Positions 1 through 9,498 of a stretch of DNA of 52,196 nt are shown here, piece by piece. The DNA comes from Hymenochaete sp. R1 (Eukaryota; Basidiomycota; Agaricomycetes; Hymenochaetales; Hymenochaetaceae): contig JAFREE010000169.1 of the NCBI GenBank assembly GCA_019400425.1, forward strand, positions 1 to 52,196, in the 5' to 3' direction. Position numbers and translations under genes: made by a program. The stretch's first letter is position 1, and each line of letters begins with the position of its first letter. A model generated the notes under the pieces. The model was not told where the DNA came from. It worked only from the letters and a program-made list of their open reading frames with translations, and did not search any database.

Positions 1-1289
1 CGGACTTGGATGCGTACCCTGAAGCTATCGCACGCGCGAAGCCATTTTCGCGCCAGATATCTACATGTATATAATTACTATCTAAACCTAATACAATTAT
101 GTTGTGTAGCATATAAAGGAACACAAGACTTTTAAAGGTATTACAATAAGATAAACATATTGAGCCGAGAATATAAGGTGCCGACAATTCTTTCAGTCAC
201 CATCTCATATTAATTTCAGACATTTCCTCCGAATATATTCCAGTAAATATTTTGTGAGTAAAATGTATGCCATTCAAAAATATGGTATAGATATGATATA
301 TATGTAAAAATATGGTATTCATCTTGTATTGCATTGTACCACCTTACATTCGAGTCGAGGCCATCTATATGCCATGTATGATCACGTAAGCCTTGTCGTC
401 GCCTGACAAATGCTGCAAGGTGACACAAGCTTTTGGCCTTTTTCCCGATGTAAACGTTACCAATATCAATCTTCGTTTCTTTGGGCCGTGGGACAGGTTT
501 CTTCACGAACCATACACCTTTACTCACACACACGCGCGCAACATGCATTTCAAAGATTGGGCTCCAATTTGATAGTCAGAGGGGAAGTGAGGGGGACATG
601 GAGCCTGTCAGTGTGTTGAGCGTGGGCGTTGCTAGTGAACGTCCCTACAGTGATAACGTCTACCAGTGTACATATAGTACATTCCGTCACATTGCGAAGC
701 TCGTCAACTGACAACGCTGACATCTTAAAGTATTGGGAGCGCCGCAGCGGTACCGCCGGCATGTTGACCGACTGACATCAAGACCGAAACCAGCCGGACA
801 ACTTGATGATAGTGATAACGACGGACAAGTGCATCTGCATTTGCAGATGGAACCTTGAGATCTTGCGATCACGCTTTGGTGACTGATGGTGTTGGTGTCA
901 CATCCAAATCCTTTTCTTTGAGCGATTGCGCGTATACAAGGGTGTAGGGAGTAATATCATGATGAAGGGAAGCCCACGGAGAAAACGCGGTGAAAAGGGA
1001 AGGATTAAAAGTCCAGCATCCAAGAACTATTAAGTTACGATAGACTCGGAGCATTCTTGCGCTACATGAAATACGTAAGAAATCAAAGGCAAGAAAAGAT
1101 ATGAAAGGAATAGGGGGAACGTATAGAGCAGGAGAGAGAAAAGGAAAGAAGAGAAAAACTATCGACAACGATAAAAGCATCACAAATGAGAGCAAACGTT
1201 CCAGAGACAACAAATATATAGCACATACGAATCTTGAAAGCTTCCAAACCAAAACTCATGAAAATCCAAACCTCACCGCTCGCCCCGCA
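1..1289. other. No supported gene; 3' flank of the DUF6534 gene
   Basis: I found no open frame here with convincing protein-family similarity or a coherent splice pattern. The first 450 bases are AT-rich with several TATA-like runs. The right end is the 3' flank of the minus-strand membrane-protein gene that stops at 1290. The short frames on both strands look like chance. Confidence 0.5.
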
Positions 1290-3253
1290 TTACTTGTAAT
1301 AATCCGCCAAGCCGTTGAACTTCGTCACATCGGACGGGTCACTCGAGAACGCCGTCCCCGAATACCGACTCGAATACGCACCGCCTTCGAGCTCATAGCT
1401 ATCCTGGCTCGTGTTCTTTTTTTGTTGTAGCGTTTTTGAGTTCCATCCATCCATTATTATTAACATAGGTGTTGTTATTAAGATACTGTCGTAAGCACGC
1501 CTTTCTCCCAACAACGACACAGATTTTTTAAGAGAAATCGCGTTGACTCACAGCCTTCCTCGTGTCGTTGATGTCCGCCTCATACATCCGCGTCTCGGTG
1601 TCGACGTTCACGACGGCTGCGTTCGTCCGTGCGTCGAAGGAGCCGCCGCCGCCGTGCTGCATTGATCGGAACATGATCGTGCCGTTTTCGTCCCGGGCGC
1701 TGAAGGTACCCTGTGCTCGCGAGTTGAGAGAGGTCATGAGCGCGTTTGAGTAGACTAATGGGGAATTTAAAGTTAGCTCGACCACATGGATGCAGGAAAC
1801 GCGTTGGATCGTACCTTTGCACAGACAGTTTGCACTGGATAAATAGATATATTGGATCAATGAACCGAAATTCGTGGAAACGTCAAGAGAACGTACAATG
1901 CAACATGAACTCCTGTCGATGGTAAAGAAAGGAAGAGAATCAACTCTAGGATAGCAGTCGCCGCGGTGACCATGCCAGTCTCGACCGTCAGCCGAACCAA
2001 TCGATTGATCATTCGCTGTGTTGCACCGAACAATTGTTTCCTAACGCCATATATCTACAGGGAGCACTCTTAGATTAGGACTGGAGGGAGGCTACTTGGT
2101 GAGAGATGTAACAAACCCAGTAGAACATGGAGATTGAGATGATCTAGTAGATGATGCGGTGCGAAGTCAGACTATCAGAGAAGGGCGCTAAAAGATCATG
2201 GAGAAACGCTTACCACATCCGTCAATGCTGCCCCACCTAGCCAAACCTACGAAGAAAGAATTGATTGGGTTTGTCTATGGTTTTAGTGCGTGTAAGATCG
2301 AAACTTACAACTGAGCGAGCTTGCATGGTTGTTGTGTGCAACATAGCGACATTGTCCTTTGGTCCGTACTGGAAAGGGGAACAAGGTGAAACGAAGAATG
2401 CGAGATCGAAAAAAAACCGTCCTCACCCCTATTCCAATGGACAGAGCAGCCCCGAGTTGAGCGAGCGCGAGCTGATAGCGATTGAATGGGTGGATAGAAA
2501 ATTGTGGCACAACAAACGATAACTTACGACACAAACAATGCAGGGGACTACAGTCCATTTCCCCAACAAATGTATCCTCCACGCGTAGAATATCTGGACA
2601 ATAGCAGCGACTACACATCGAATCGCACCATCAGCAAAGCGCCCTACCGAACACAGGTATACCAAGGAGGAAAACACGCACCGACCCCGGCCGCACACGG
2701 GATAGCGCTGAAAGTCCACCCAGGGAACACGAGGGTCTCCATCCGTCCCCAGCCTGCGATGAGTGTGTGCCAGCACATTTCGGCAATTGCTATACTTTGA
2801 AATATATCCAGCGCAAAAACAAGGTACACTGTCGAATTGGACGGCCGCACAGTCAGCCATGGCTCGCTAAACCGAAGAACGTGAACGAGTGGAGGAAAAA
2901 CATACCAAGAAACTTGAGTCTCCAGGAATCATGGGTGAAGTTTAAGTGATAGAGATCTGTGATGTCCATCGTTCAGCCATGTCTGTCTCTCTTTCTCAAG
3001 GATATGAACGCACAGAGCTGCATGATCGAAATGCCGAATAACGCATAGCTGACCAGCGTCCCGACCAGCTAAAAGTTCCATCAGCACCCACCACTCCATC
3101 GAAAGACATCTCAACGCACAATTGGCCCAATACTAATAGAAACATATGTTAGAATCGGATGAGTTGCTGTATTTCTTTCTTCGTCGGGTGGGTTGCAATG
3201 ACTTACGTTAGCTGGACAGAAGCTGGTACTGGAGCATCTGGAGTATCAGACAT
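1290..3253 (-). CDS. DUF6534-type multi-pass integral membrane protein
   Basis: This is a spliced gene of about nine exons that starts at 3253 (MSDTPDAPVPASVQL) and ends in TAA at 1290-1292. Joining exons over short introns gives a chain of membrane helices: LVGTLVSYALFGISIMQLYL, then YLVFALDIFQSIAIAEMCWH followed by GWGRMETLVFPGWTF, then VAAIVQIFYAWRIHLLGKW, LALAQLGAALSIGIG, VWLGGAALTDVV, and RLVRLTVETGMVTAATAILE followed by LILFLSLPSTGVHVALY. The C-terminal block VYSNALMTSLNSR is the usual signature after the last helix. This order matches DUF6534 proteins, an abundant agaricomycete family of seven-helix membrane proteins whose function is unknown to me. The hydrophilic tail runs to FNGLADYYK. 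The exon near 2160-2080 is the least certain. The family call is secure; the exact exon ends are not. Confidence 0.82.
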
Positions 3254-3333
3254 ATTAGCCGGTCAGGGTCGGTGTCGCAGGGGATGGTGGTGGGCAAGAA
3301 GAGGGAAAAGGTGTCAATGAATGAGTTTGAGCT

Positions 3334-3346
3334 GGGTTTATAGTCC
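3334..3346 (-). promoter_or_regulatory. TATA-like element upstream of the DUF6534 gene
   Basis: Read on the minus strand, the sequence CTATAAACCC lies about 85 bases before the ATG at 3253. The position and sequence suit a basidiomycete TATA box. This is inference from sequence alone. Confidence 0.4.
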
Positions 3347-3998
3347 CGTCCGTCTGCTCTTGGAGAGGGGGGCGATGCTACCGGCAGGGACGCCTGCTTG
3401 TCTGTTCTTCTCAGAGAACCGCTTGCGCCCGGCAGCCTATCAGACAAATAGCCGAATATGGACTTTGTGTTTTATTCAATTCGAAATTTGATCGTGGGGG
3501 AGACAAGAGGGCGTAAGTCGCACCGAAGCACCGGATATGGAGTATCTGGACGGGATCAATGATAGGAGGGTGTTACCACGGCGAAGGGCGGAGGAACTAC
3601 CGTGTGCGTGTCTGTGAACATGTAGCAATCGCTTCTCCGAATGTTGTCTACGCGAAGACGAGCATGTCAGAGGGATATGAAAAGGCTTTTAAAGCTTTCC
3701 AAACACACCCTCGGCCGTGGTGCGCGCGATGACAAGACATCCGACTCGATTGGGATTGCAATCAAGTTGGTGTCGCGTCCAAACATTGACCGAGGGTCGA
3801 ACGGATGGATTCGATAAGAGCTCCAAAGCGAGACTAGGAAAAGCGGGAATATCGGCGCACTCTTTGTTTCCGCGCGTGCGTGTTCGGACTCGGAGGCCGC
3901 TAAAGAGACGCCGATCTCACTCCGGTTTGCTCGGACGTTCTAGCGTACGTACTCACAACTCACAAGCTTTTTTTAAATCCAGATCTCTCCTCCATCAC
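3347..3998. other. Intergenic, no supported gene
   Basis: This is the upstream region of the DUF6534 gene. A 98-codon plus-strand frame at 3717-4013 has no recognisable domain and an arginine-rich, non-protein-like composition, so I do not call it a gene. Confidence 0.45.
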
Positions 3999-5545
3999 AA
4001 AATGCCATCATGATCATCCCATGCGCATCAGCATCAACCGGCCAGCCCTCTCGCGCAGACGTCTTCTGTACAGTATAGGAAACGATGCGCAAACGGGAAC
4101 CTCGAGAAAACATCTTTTCCCACAGGCACGCGCAATACGAAGTGAGTTACAAGCTGTCTGGAACTGAATACTCACCTTGACCTATGACCAGAAATACCTC
4201 CGAATCTTCCGCACCAGCGCCGGTTCTTGATATCTGCAAGCCCGAATCTAGTTCAATGACTATTAACTTTGTTCGAAAGCCCTCATCATCAGATAGATGA
4301 GTTGGCAAAGTTGTCTCGGCCCAAGACTTGGCTTGCTCACAAACCATGAATCGACACAACTCGCAAGCAGGATACCCTTTCCCTTAAGCTTATCCTTCCC
4401 CCCAGATATCTGATGAACTCCACAAGCCCATGCCCATCGCCATTGCAAAACTACTCAGCTTGTTTCAGCGCCTGATCTGGTGGTGTCGCGTCATGAGCCG
4501 TGCACTCGCTTCCGTGTTCCAGTGCATCCAATGCTTGTATCACAGCAATTAGTAAATGGCTATCGTTGAACATTGATGTTATTCGTGGTGGTATCAAATT
4601 TAAGGAGTTGCTGTCCAAGGTCTCTCATTCACAGATCTCAGGTCTCTCCTGGGGACGTGGTAGAATTCGAAGGCGAAGGCATTTCCGGCTCCTCCCCGCG
4701 GGCTTCCTCCGGCATCGGCATCGGTGACTAATGATCGACACGCATAGCCAAATGCTCCGGTAAATGACTAATGAGTGCGTAACTGAGTTTTGCTCGGAAT
4801 CTCTTCTCTTCTCCATCAATCTCTTCCCCTTACCGCGAAGTTTCTTAAACTTGCCGCTCTGTTCTCACTACGGAACGCACAAAGGAGGACTAGTGGTAGT
4901 GGTAACCATACGGCCAAAGGATCCAGTATGTCCGCTCCAAAGAAATCTAAAAGAAACGTTCGGAAGGAGGGAAAATCTCGGATCCTACTGTTTTAGTTCC
5001 TCACGCGTCTTTTCTGATGGATCGCAAATGTATGATACGATGCATCTGCGAAGCAAAGAAGAACGGGTCCGTGCTTCTTTAACTCCGTCAGAAAACGAAG
5101 CTCAGGAGTCGATGCAAGATCAGCAAGATCGCACTCTACTTTCCCTTTTTTCGATTGCATCAGGAGTGCCAGTACGCATATATCCTCAAAACCGAGTCGA
5201 GTCGAACCCTAACGTGCGCATGCATCAGGAATGTTATGTATCTCTGCGATGCATCTTTGATCCGTGAGCTTTTCTACTGTATTAAAAAAAAATCAGTATT
5301 GTTCTTTAGGATGCCGAGCAGCTTTTGCCAATACAACGTGCTTGAATCGATTTGATAGAACAACCCCTTTGGATTCTTTAAACTCACATTCGGGATCAGA
5401 TTGTTGCGCGAGGAAGGAGCTGAAGAACTCCTTTCTGTAGTCAGAGTCGGCGTCCATCCCTTTGTCCATTGGCTTCCCGAAGTCATCTCCGAATTCGGAT
5501 TCTTGCGCTTCGTATGCTTTATTGATGTTGTAAGGAACCCCGCAA
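3999..5545 (-). pseudogene. Probable decayed or poorly resolved spliced gene of unknown function
   Basis: Several stretches on the minus strand look genuinely coding but do not join into one clean frame. From the 5' side they are: about 5540-5385, acidic, containing FGDDFGKPMDKGMDADSDYR and then a GTGAGT donor; about 5274-5215 (EKLTDQRCIAEIHNIPDAC); about 5165-5003 (KGKVECDLADLASTPELRF ... HGPVLLCFADASYHTFAIHQ); about 4949-4835 (FFGADILDPLAVWLPLPL ...); about 4778-4605 (SFTGAFGYACRSLVTDADA ... EFYHVPRRDLRSV); about 4600-4446 (FNDSHLLIAVIQALDALEHG); and about 4380-4170, with a CELCRFMV start, ending at a good GTGAGT donor. A last exon at 4087-3999 ends CDGGEIWI-stop. Phase breaks between about 5000-4950 and 4610-4590 suggest frame damage. 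I cannot assign a family. Confidence 0.4.
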
Positions 5546-5729
5546 AGACGCGTGCCCCTCCTTCACATTAAGTGGATCTGAGCTATCAGTGATAGCAGAC
5601 TGCACGCCGCTTTGACACGGTAATGAAAAGCTGCAAGAAAGGGACCCGGTCGATACATTAATGTGATCAAACAAAAACATGATATGAATTCTACGTCCAG
5701 CACCGCAGCACCGCAGAGCTGACGGAGCA

Positions 5730-8272
5730 CTACTCATCCGCTCTGACGAGTAAACGCCATATCCTAGCCGCATTTTTCAGTGCAGCTTCTTCCGCCGCCT
5801 CCTTCTGGAAACCCTCGCCTTCAGCAAAATACTTGCCATCTCCTGCCATGAGCCAAAAAAAGTCAGTCATATCTTCAGATCATTCGCGCTATTTGACAGC
5901 AATCGCGATCACGGTTCAATACGAATACGCACTTTTTACGATGTAAACCCATTTCATCAAAGGTCCGGTCCCGATACTGCGGGGAGGATCCCATTCCACT
6001 CGAGAAACAAGATCATGAGATTCTATATAGTCTTTGAAAGTTCTCCTGTAACCCAAGAGAAGGGGCAAAATGGTGTCATCGCTTTCACCTATGCTAGACG
6101 TCAAAAGCGTAAGTGATCGAGGAGGTGTATATGGCTCACACAATTCATCCAAAACGTGGCGACACGCTCGTTCCTCCAGCTTTTTCCCGTTCGGCCCAGT
6201 TTCCTCGTATCGAAGACTTCCGTCAACTACGGGAGAGAGAAATATTAAACCAAAGACGTGTGCGGAACTGAAAAGGTTTTACCGTTTTTTATGGTACAAT
6301 TGTAACTGGGCACTGGCGGATTCGTGTTCAGTATCTCCAGAGTGGGGAGCTGGACAGTGGCTCCGGGCCGCTTCGCTATTAATTTATGTAACAGCGCTTT
6401 TCGAGCTACGTAATCCGTCAGTTGCTGTATACTACACAGACTGTAATTCACGCACTTAGTATTGCGCTGTCCAGACTGTCTGGTGACGGAGGTGGTGGGA
6501 ATTCAGAGAAATCAGGATCTGCTACATGGCTGGAGTGTTGACGGAGGTGGTGGGAATTCAGAGAAATCAGGATCTGCTACATGGCTGGAGTGTTGACCCG
6601 AGTCCGCAGATGCTTCAGGTACATAATCATTTTGAGGATCCGTCGCTATGATTGAGACCGAAGTTTCCATTCCGCCCCTTTCCTTTGAACTCGGAGTTGA
6701 AGTCGTACTCGATGGATGTGGAGCAGAAATGGGTGATTCAAAACAGATAGAAGGACTAACTGCTTGAATGGAAGTATTGGGTTGAGAGGGTGGTCCGGGT
6801 TGGTATGAAGAACCGGGCTGAATGGGATCATGTGATCGAGCAGGTGTGTGCTGTTGAAGGAACGTATCAGATTGGTACGGAAAATTGGGTTGAACTGAAA
6901 ACGAATGCCGACGTTGTCGGTGAGTGATGGGCCGAGCGAAAATATTGGGTGGAGAGGGTGTATTGGGCGGAGAAGGAAGTTCGGATGGAACTGGAGTGAT
7001 AGTTCGGATGAATGTGGTTTCGTCAGATCTGAAGCTCCGAGTATCGTCTCGACCTTTCGCCGTAGCACGCAATCCTCGATCGTAGCTTGATTTCAACCGC
7101 CTGTGGCACTTCTCAGTGACTTTGTTTAACCAAGATAGATACATGTAGAAACAGCTTACCCGACTCTGGCGTGAAGTTCTTCAGCATTAGGACGATCTTC
7201 GGCGCGATAGGACCAACATTCATAACAAATAGATATGAGCGCCTGGTCGAAAGCAAGCCATGCTTCTCTATACGGCGTACTGTACGATGGCCTTTCTCTT
7301 TGACCAATGGCTCGCATCGCACTCCCTGTGCTAAGTTTATCAAACCATGGAAACTTTCCGCTCAGAAGCTCCTGAATGGAGGTATTCAGCTTCTACTAGT
7401 AAGCTTCTCATATAGAGTGAAAATACATACTAGTATGGTCATACCCATCGACCAGACGTCGCTTCCTTTAGATCGTTTGTTACTAAGTGGGACGCCATCA
7501 AGACCCTAATCACAAATGAGCTCATGTGCCATCCATCGGACTGTCCCTCTCGCGTGGATCGTCGACACCTGGTGCTCAACAAGCTTTGAAATTCCGAAGT
7601 CTGCGATCTTCGGGGTCCCATCCTGAGAAACAAGGATATTTCCCTTTATACTCCCCCGTCAAAGCCACAAACACTTTGTTAGGTGATGTTTGGACATACC
7701 CCACGAAGATCTCCATGGACGACATCAAGATTATGTATATGATGCAGCCCATTCAAAATCTGATGAAGCTTCAAGTTTGCATTGTAATCAGTGACCGTTT
7801 AACAACACTGCTTTAGAACTTACCGTATGAAGCAGGCACACGTCATTCGTCTTCATATAGCTGGTGAGCTGGCCATTTTCTTGCCAGTCGGATACGAAAC
7901 TTGGAACTCCCTCCGCATATCCATCCACGTACACAATTCCACGGAGCTGTAAAACATTGTCATGAAAGCCAACCCTTGTCCAGCTATCGATCTCAAAATT
8001 GAAATCCTAAAAAGATCAAAAGCAATGTTCCGTATTATCAGGATGATTAATCAATCAAGGATTTGCGACGCAACTGAAACCAATAGACCCGTATCGTATG
8101 CATGTACTCGAAGCATCTTCACAGCCAAGTACTTCCTTCTTCCGTTGCCTCCTTCCGTTTTCAAGACGTCGGAATATGCACCATAGGTCATACGAGTCAG
8201 GGCTCCTAAGTAACCTGTAAAATCAAAAAGATGAGATGGAATGCGGTATGTGACGCCCGATCCAGGATCCAT
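5730..8272 (-). pseudogene. Decayed paralogue of the kinase-dsRBD gene (TKL-like kinase plus two dsRBDs)
   Basis: This copy matches the intact gene at 9499-11730 exon by exon. It starts MDPGSGVTYRIPSHLFDFTG at 8272. It keeps the beta-3 lysine (LAVKML), an HGDLRG catalytic loop, KGNILVSQDGTPKIADFG with the metal-binding DFG, WSMGMTIL, and a C-terminal RPNAEELHARVG. Two dsRNA-binding-like domains follow: one built around ARKALLHKLIAKRPG and VDGSLRYEETGPNGKK, the second around YRRTFKDYIESHDLV and GDGKYFAEGEGFQKEAAEEA. It ends in TAG at 5730-5732. Three lesions are visible. An in-frame TAG at 7506-7508 lies between the activation segment and the SDVWSMGM helix. A frameshift lies near 7325-7340, between the FPWFDKLSTG and RAIGQRERPSYS segments. 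A 55-bp tandem duplication at 6484-6597 shifts the proline-rich linker. I therefore call a pseudogene. Sequencing error or stop-codon readthrough cannot be excluded from sequence alone, but three independent lesions argue for decay. Confidence 0.8.
6484..6597. repeat. Perfect 55-bp tandem duplication
   Basis: The unit at 6486-6540 is repeated exactly at 6541-6595, with identity extending two bases on each side. It falls in the linker of the decayed kinase, just where the paralogue has LPDFSGFPPPP. Because 55 is not a multiple of three, the second unit is read in another frame and soon meets a stop. The complete identity of the units points to a recent event. Confidence 0.95.
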
Positions 8273-8554
8273 TGTAAAGCGAATGTTGCGTGAGAGGAGG
8301 ACGAATAGCTTGTGGATGCTGCTCGTCCCAGTTCTTATTTATATCAAATCCGCAGTGGGTTTAATCAACGCGATTACTATAATCCCTGACTTCGCCGCAT
8401 ATGTCAACGAGCCAGAGCCGTGTGATATCGTCCAACAAGCGCCCATGCGACGGGGAAGCAACATGCTTCGGATGAGGCTCAGCGTAAAGCGGGCAATTAC
8501 AACTCCGACTGAATACGACGATGTACTGCGAATCCAGCAAAATGCAGTGTTCCA

Positions 8555-8720
8555 GGGCGCCTGTTAAGAAGGATGTAGATAAGCTCTAGTCTGAGGGATG
8601 GAAGCTATGGAAGTAGCCTGGTACGATGTTCACAGCATTTTTTGAGACAGTGACGAGGAGTGATACAGAGTTCCCTTGCGTGGCCACTGGCCTGTGCACA
8701 GGAGGGAGGAGCCTGTCAGA
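8555..8720. repeat. Upstream segment shared with 12060-12275 (edge of tandem gene duplication)
   Basis: Both segments contain, in the same order, a GATGGAAGC..TGGAAGT motif, a TTCCCTTGCGTGG motif and a purine-rich block. They lie at similar distances before the two kinase starts. The duplication that made the two kinase genes therefore included several hundred bases of upstream sequence. Identity is patchy, so the duplication is not recent. Confidence 0.6.
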
Positions 8721-9432
8721 CATAAGGGCAAATATCGTGACCTTTTTTGAGCTCTGCGAGACAAGGAAGCATCAATTTGATCGATTCTTCTCATAGAAGT
8801 ATCCTTCCGCGTTCCTATTATGCATTCCACCCTGTGTAGAGAGCGAAAGGATTGAAGAATCGACCCTTGGCTTGTAGATCGTGTAGCACGTTATAAAACT
8901 GAAGTCTGAGCATAGGTAAGCGCCTTCATCATATAAATATGCATCCGGAAAACGTACCTGCACCCCACTAGATATTTAGGCCCGGCGTTGTATTGTTCGG
9001 TGATACCGATTTTGCTATTCATATCGAAACACATGATGTGTAGGTTTGCAGGCTTCCATATCGCTACTTACCATATACATTCATAGAGAATGAGATTTGG
9101 TAAAGTGGGATACCTGCCAGAGACAAACCGGTGTTGAGGACGGTAGAAACAGTAGTACTAGTTTTCGTGGTTGAGTAACTTGAGTTCGGCTTGAGTCGAC
9201 GGATTCCGGAATCGGACCTCCCTTTAATCGTGAGAATCGATCGACATTTGCCTCCGACGTTTTCGGTCCAAGAAATAGTATTTAACGCCTTGGCCTTCGC
9301 CAGTCATAACGTTGCTGGCAGAGCTTCTTGGTGCCCTTTATTTCGACGGAGCTTCGTGAAATCAAATGAAGATGATGCGTTCTCGTTTAAAAGCTCTGAC
9401 ATGGCTTCCAGTGCTAAGACGCGGCTGTAGGA
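8625..9432 (-). pseudogene. Spliced minus-strand gene fragment of unknown function between the two kinase genes
   Basis: A coding-like frame runs from about 9470 (MCEVYLRESYSRVLALEAM ...) to a TGA at 9304-9306. It continues in the same frame beyond that stop (LAKAKALNTISWTENVGGK ...), then splices over a 49-bp intron (GTATCC..AAGTAG) into AIWKPANLHIMCFDMNSK followed by IGITEQYNAGPKYLVGC. A further exon after a GTACGT..ACAG intron may begin VECIIGTRKDTSM. The in-frame TGA suggests a broken gene. Alternatively, the part before the stop belongs to the 3' end of the kinase-dsRBD gene, and a separate gene begins after it. The AIWKPANLHIMCFDM..YLVG segment faintly recalls repeats of fungal beta-propeller lectins, but I would not assign that. 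Confidence 0.35.
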
Positions 9433-9498
9433 TTCTCGCAGATACACTTCACACATCGATGGGTTTGAATACTTAAGATAATCGGGAAAAATGGACGC

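Noticed and set aside
5190..5215. Sequence resembling an inverted tRNA B box (GAGTCGAACCC)
   Set aside because: No acceptor stem, anticodon arm or A box could be found at suitable distances on either strand.
8241..8567. 108-codon plus-strand frame upstream of the decayed kinase
   Set aside because: It overlaps the kinase first exon antisense and the duplicated upstream block, with no family resemblance.
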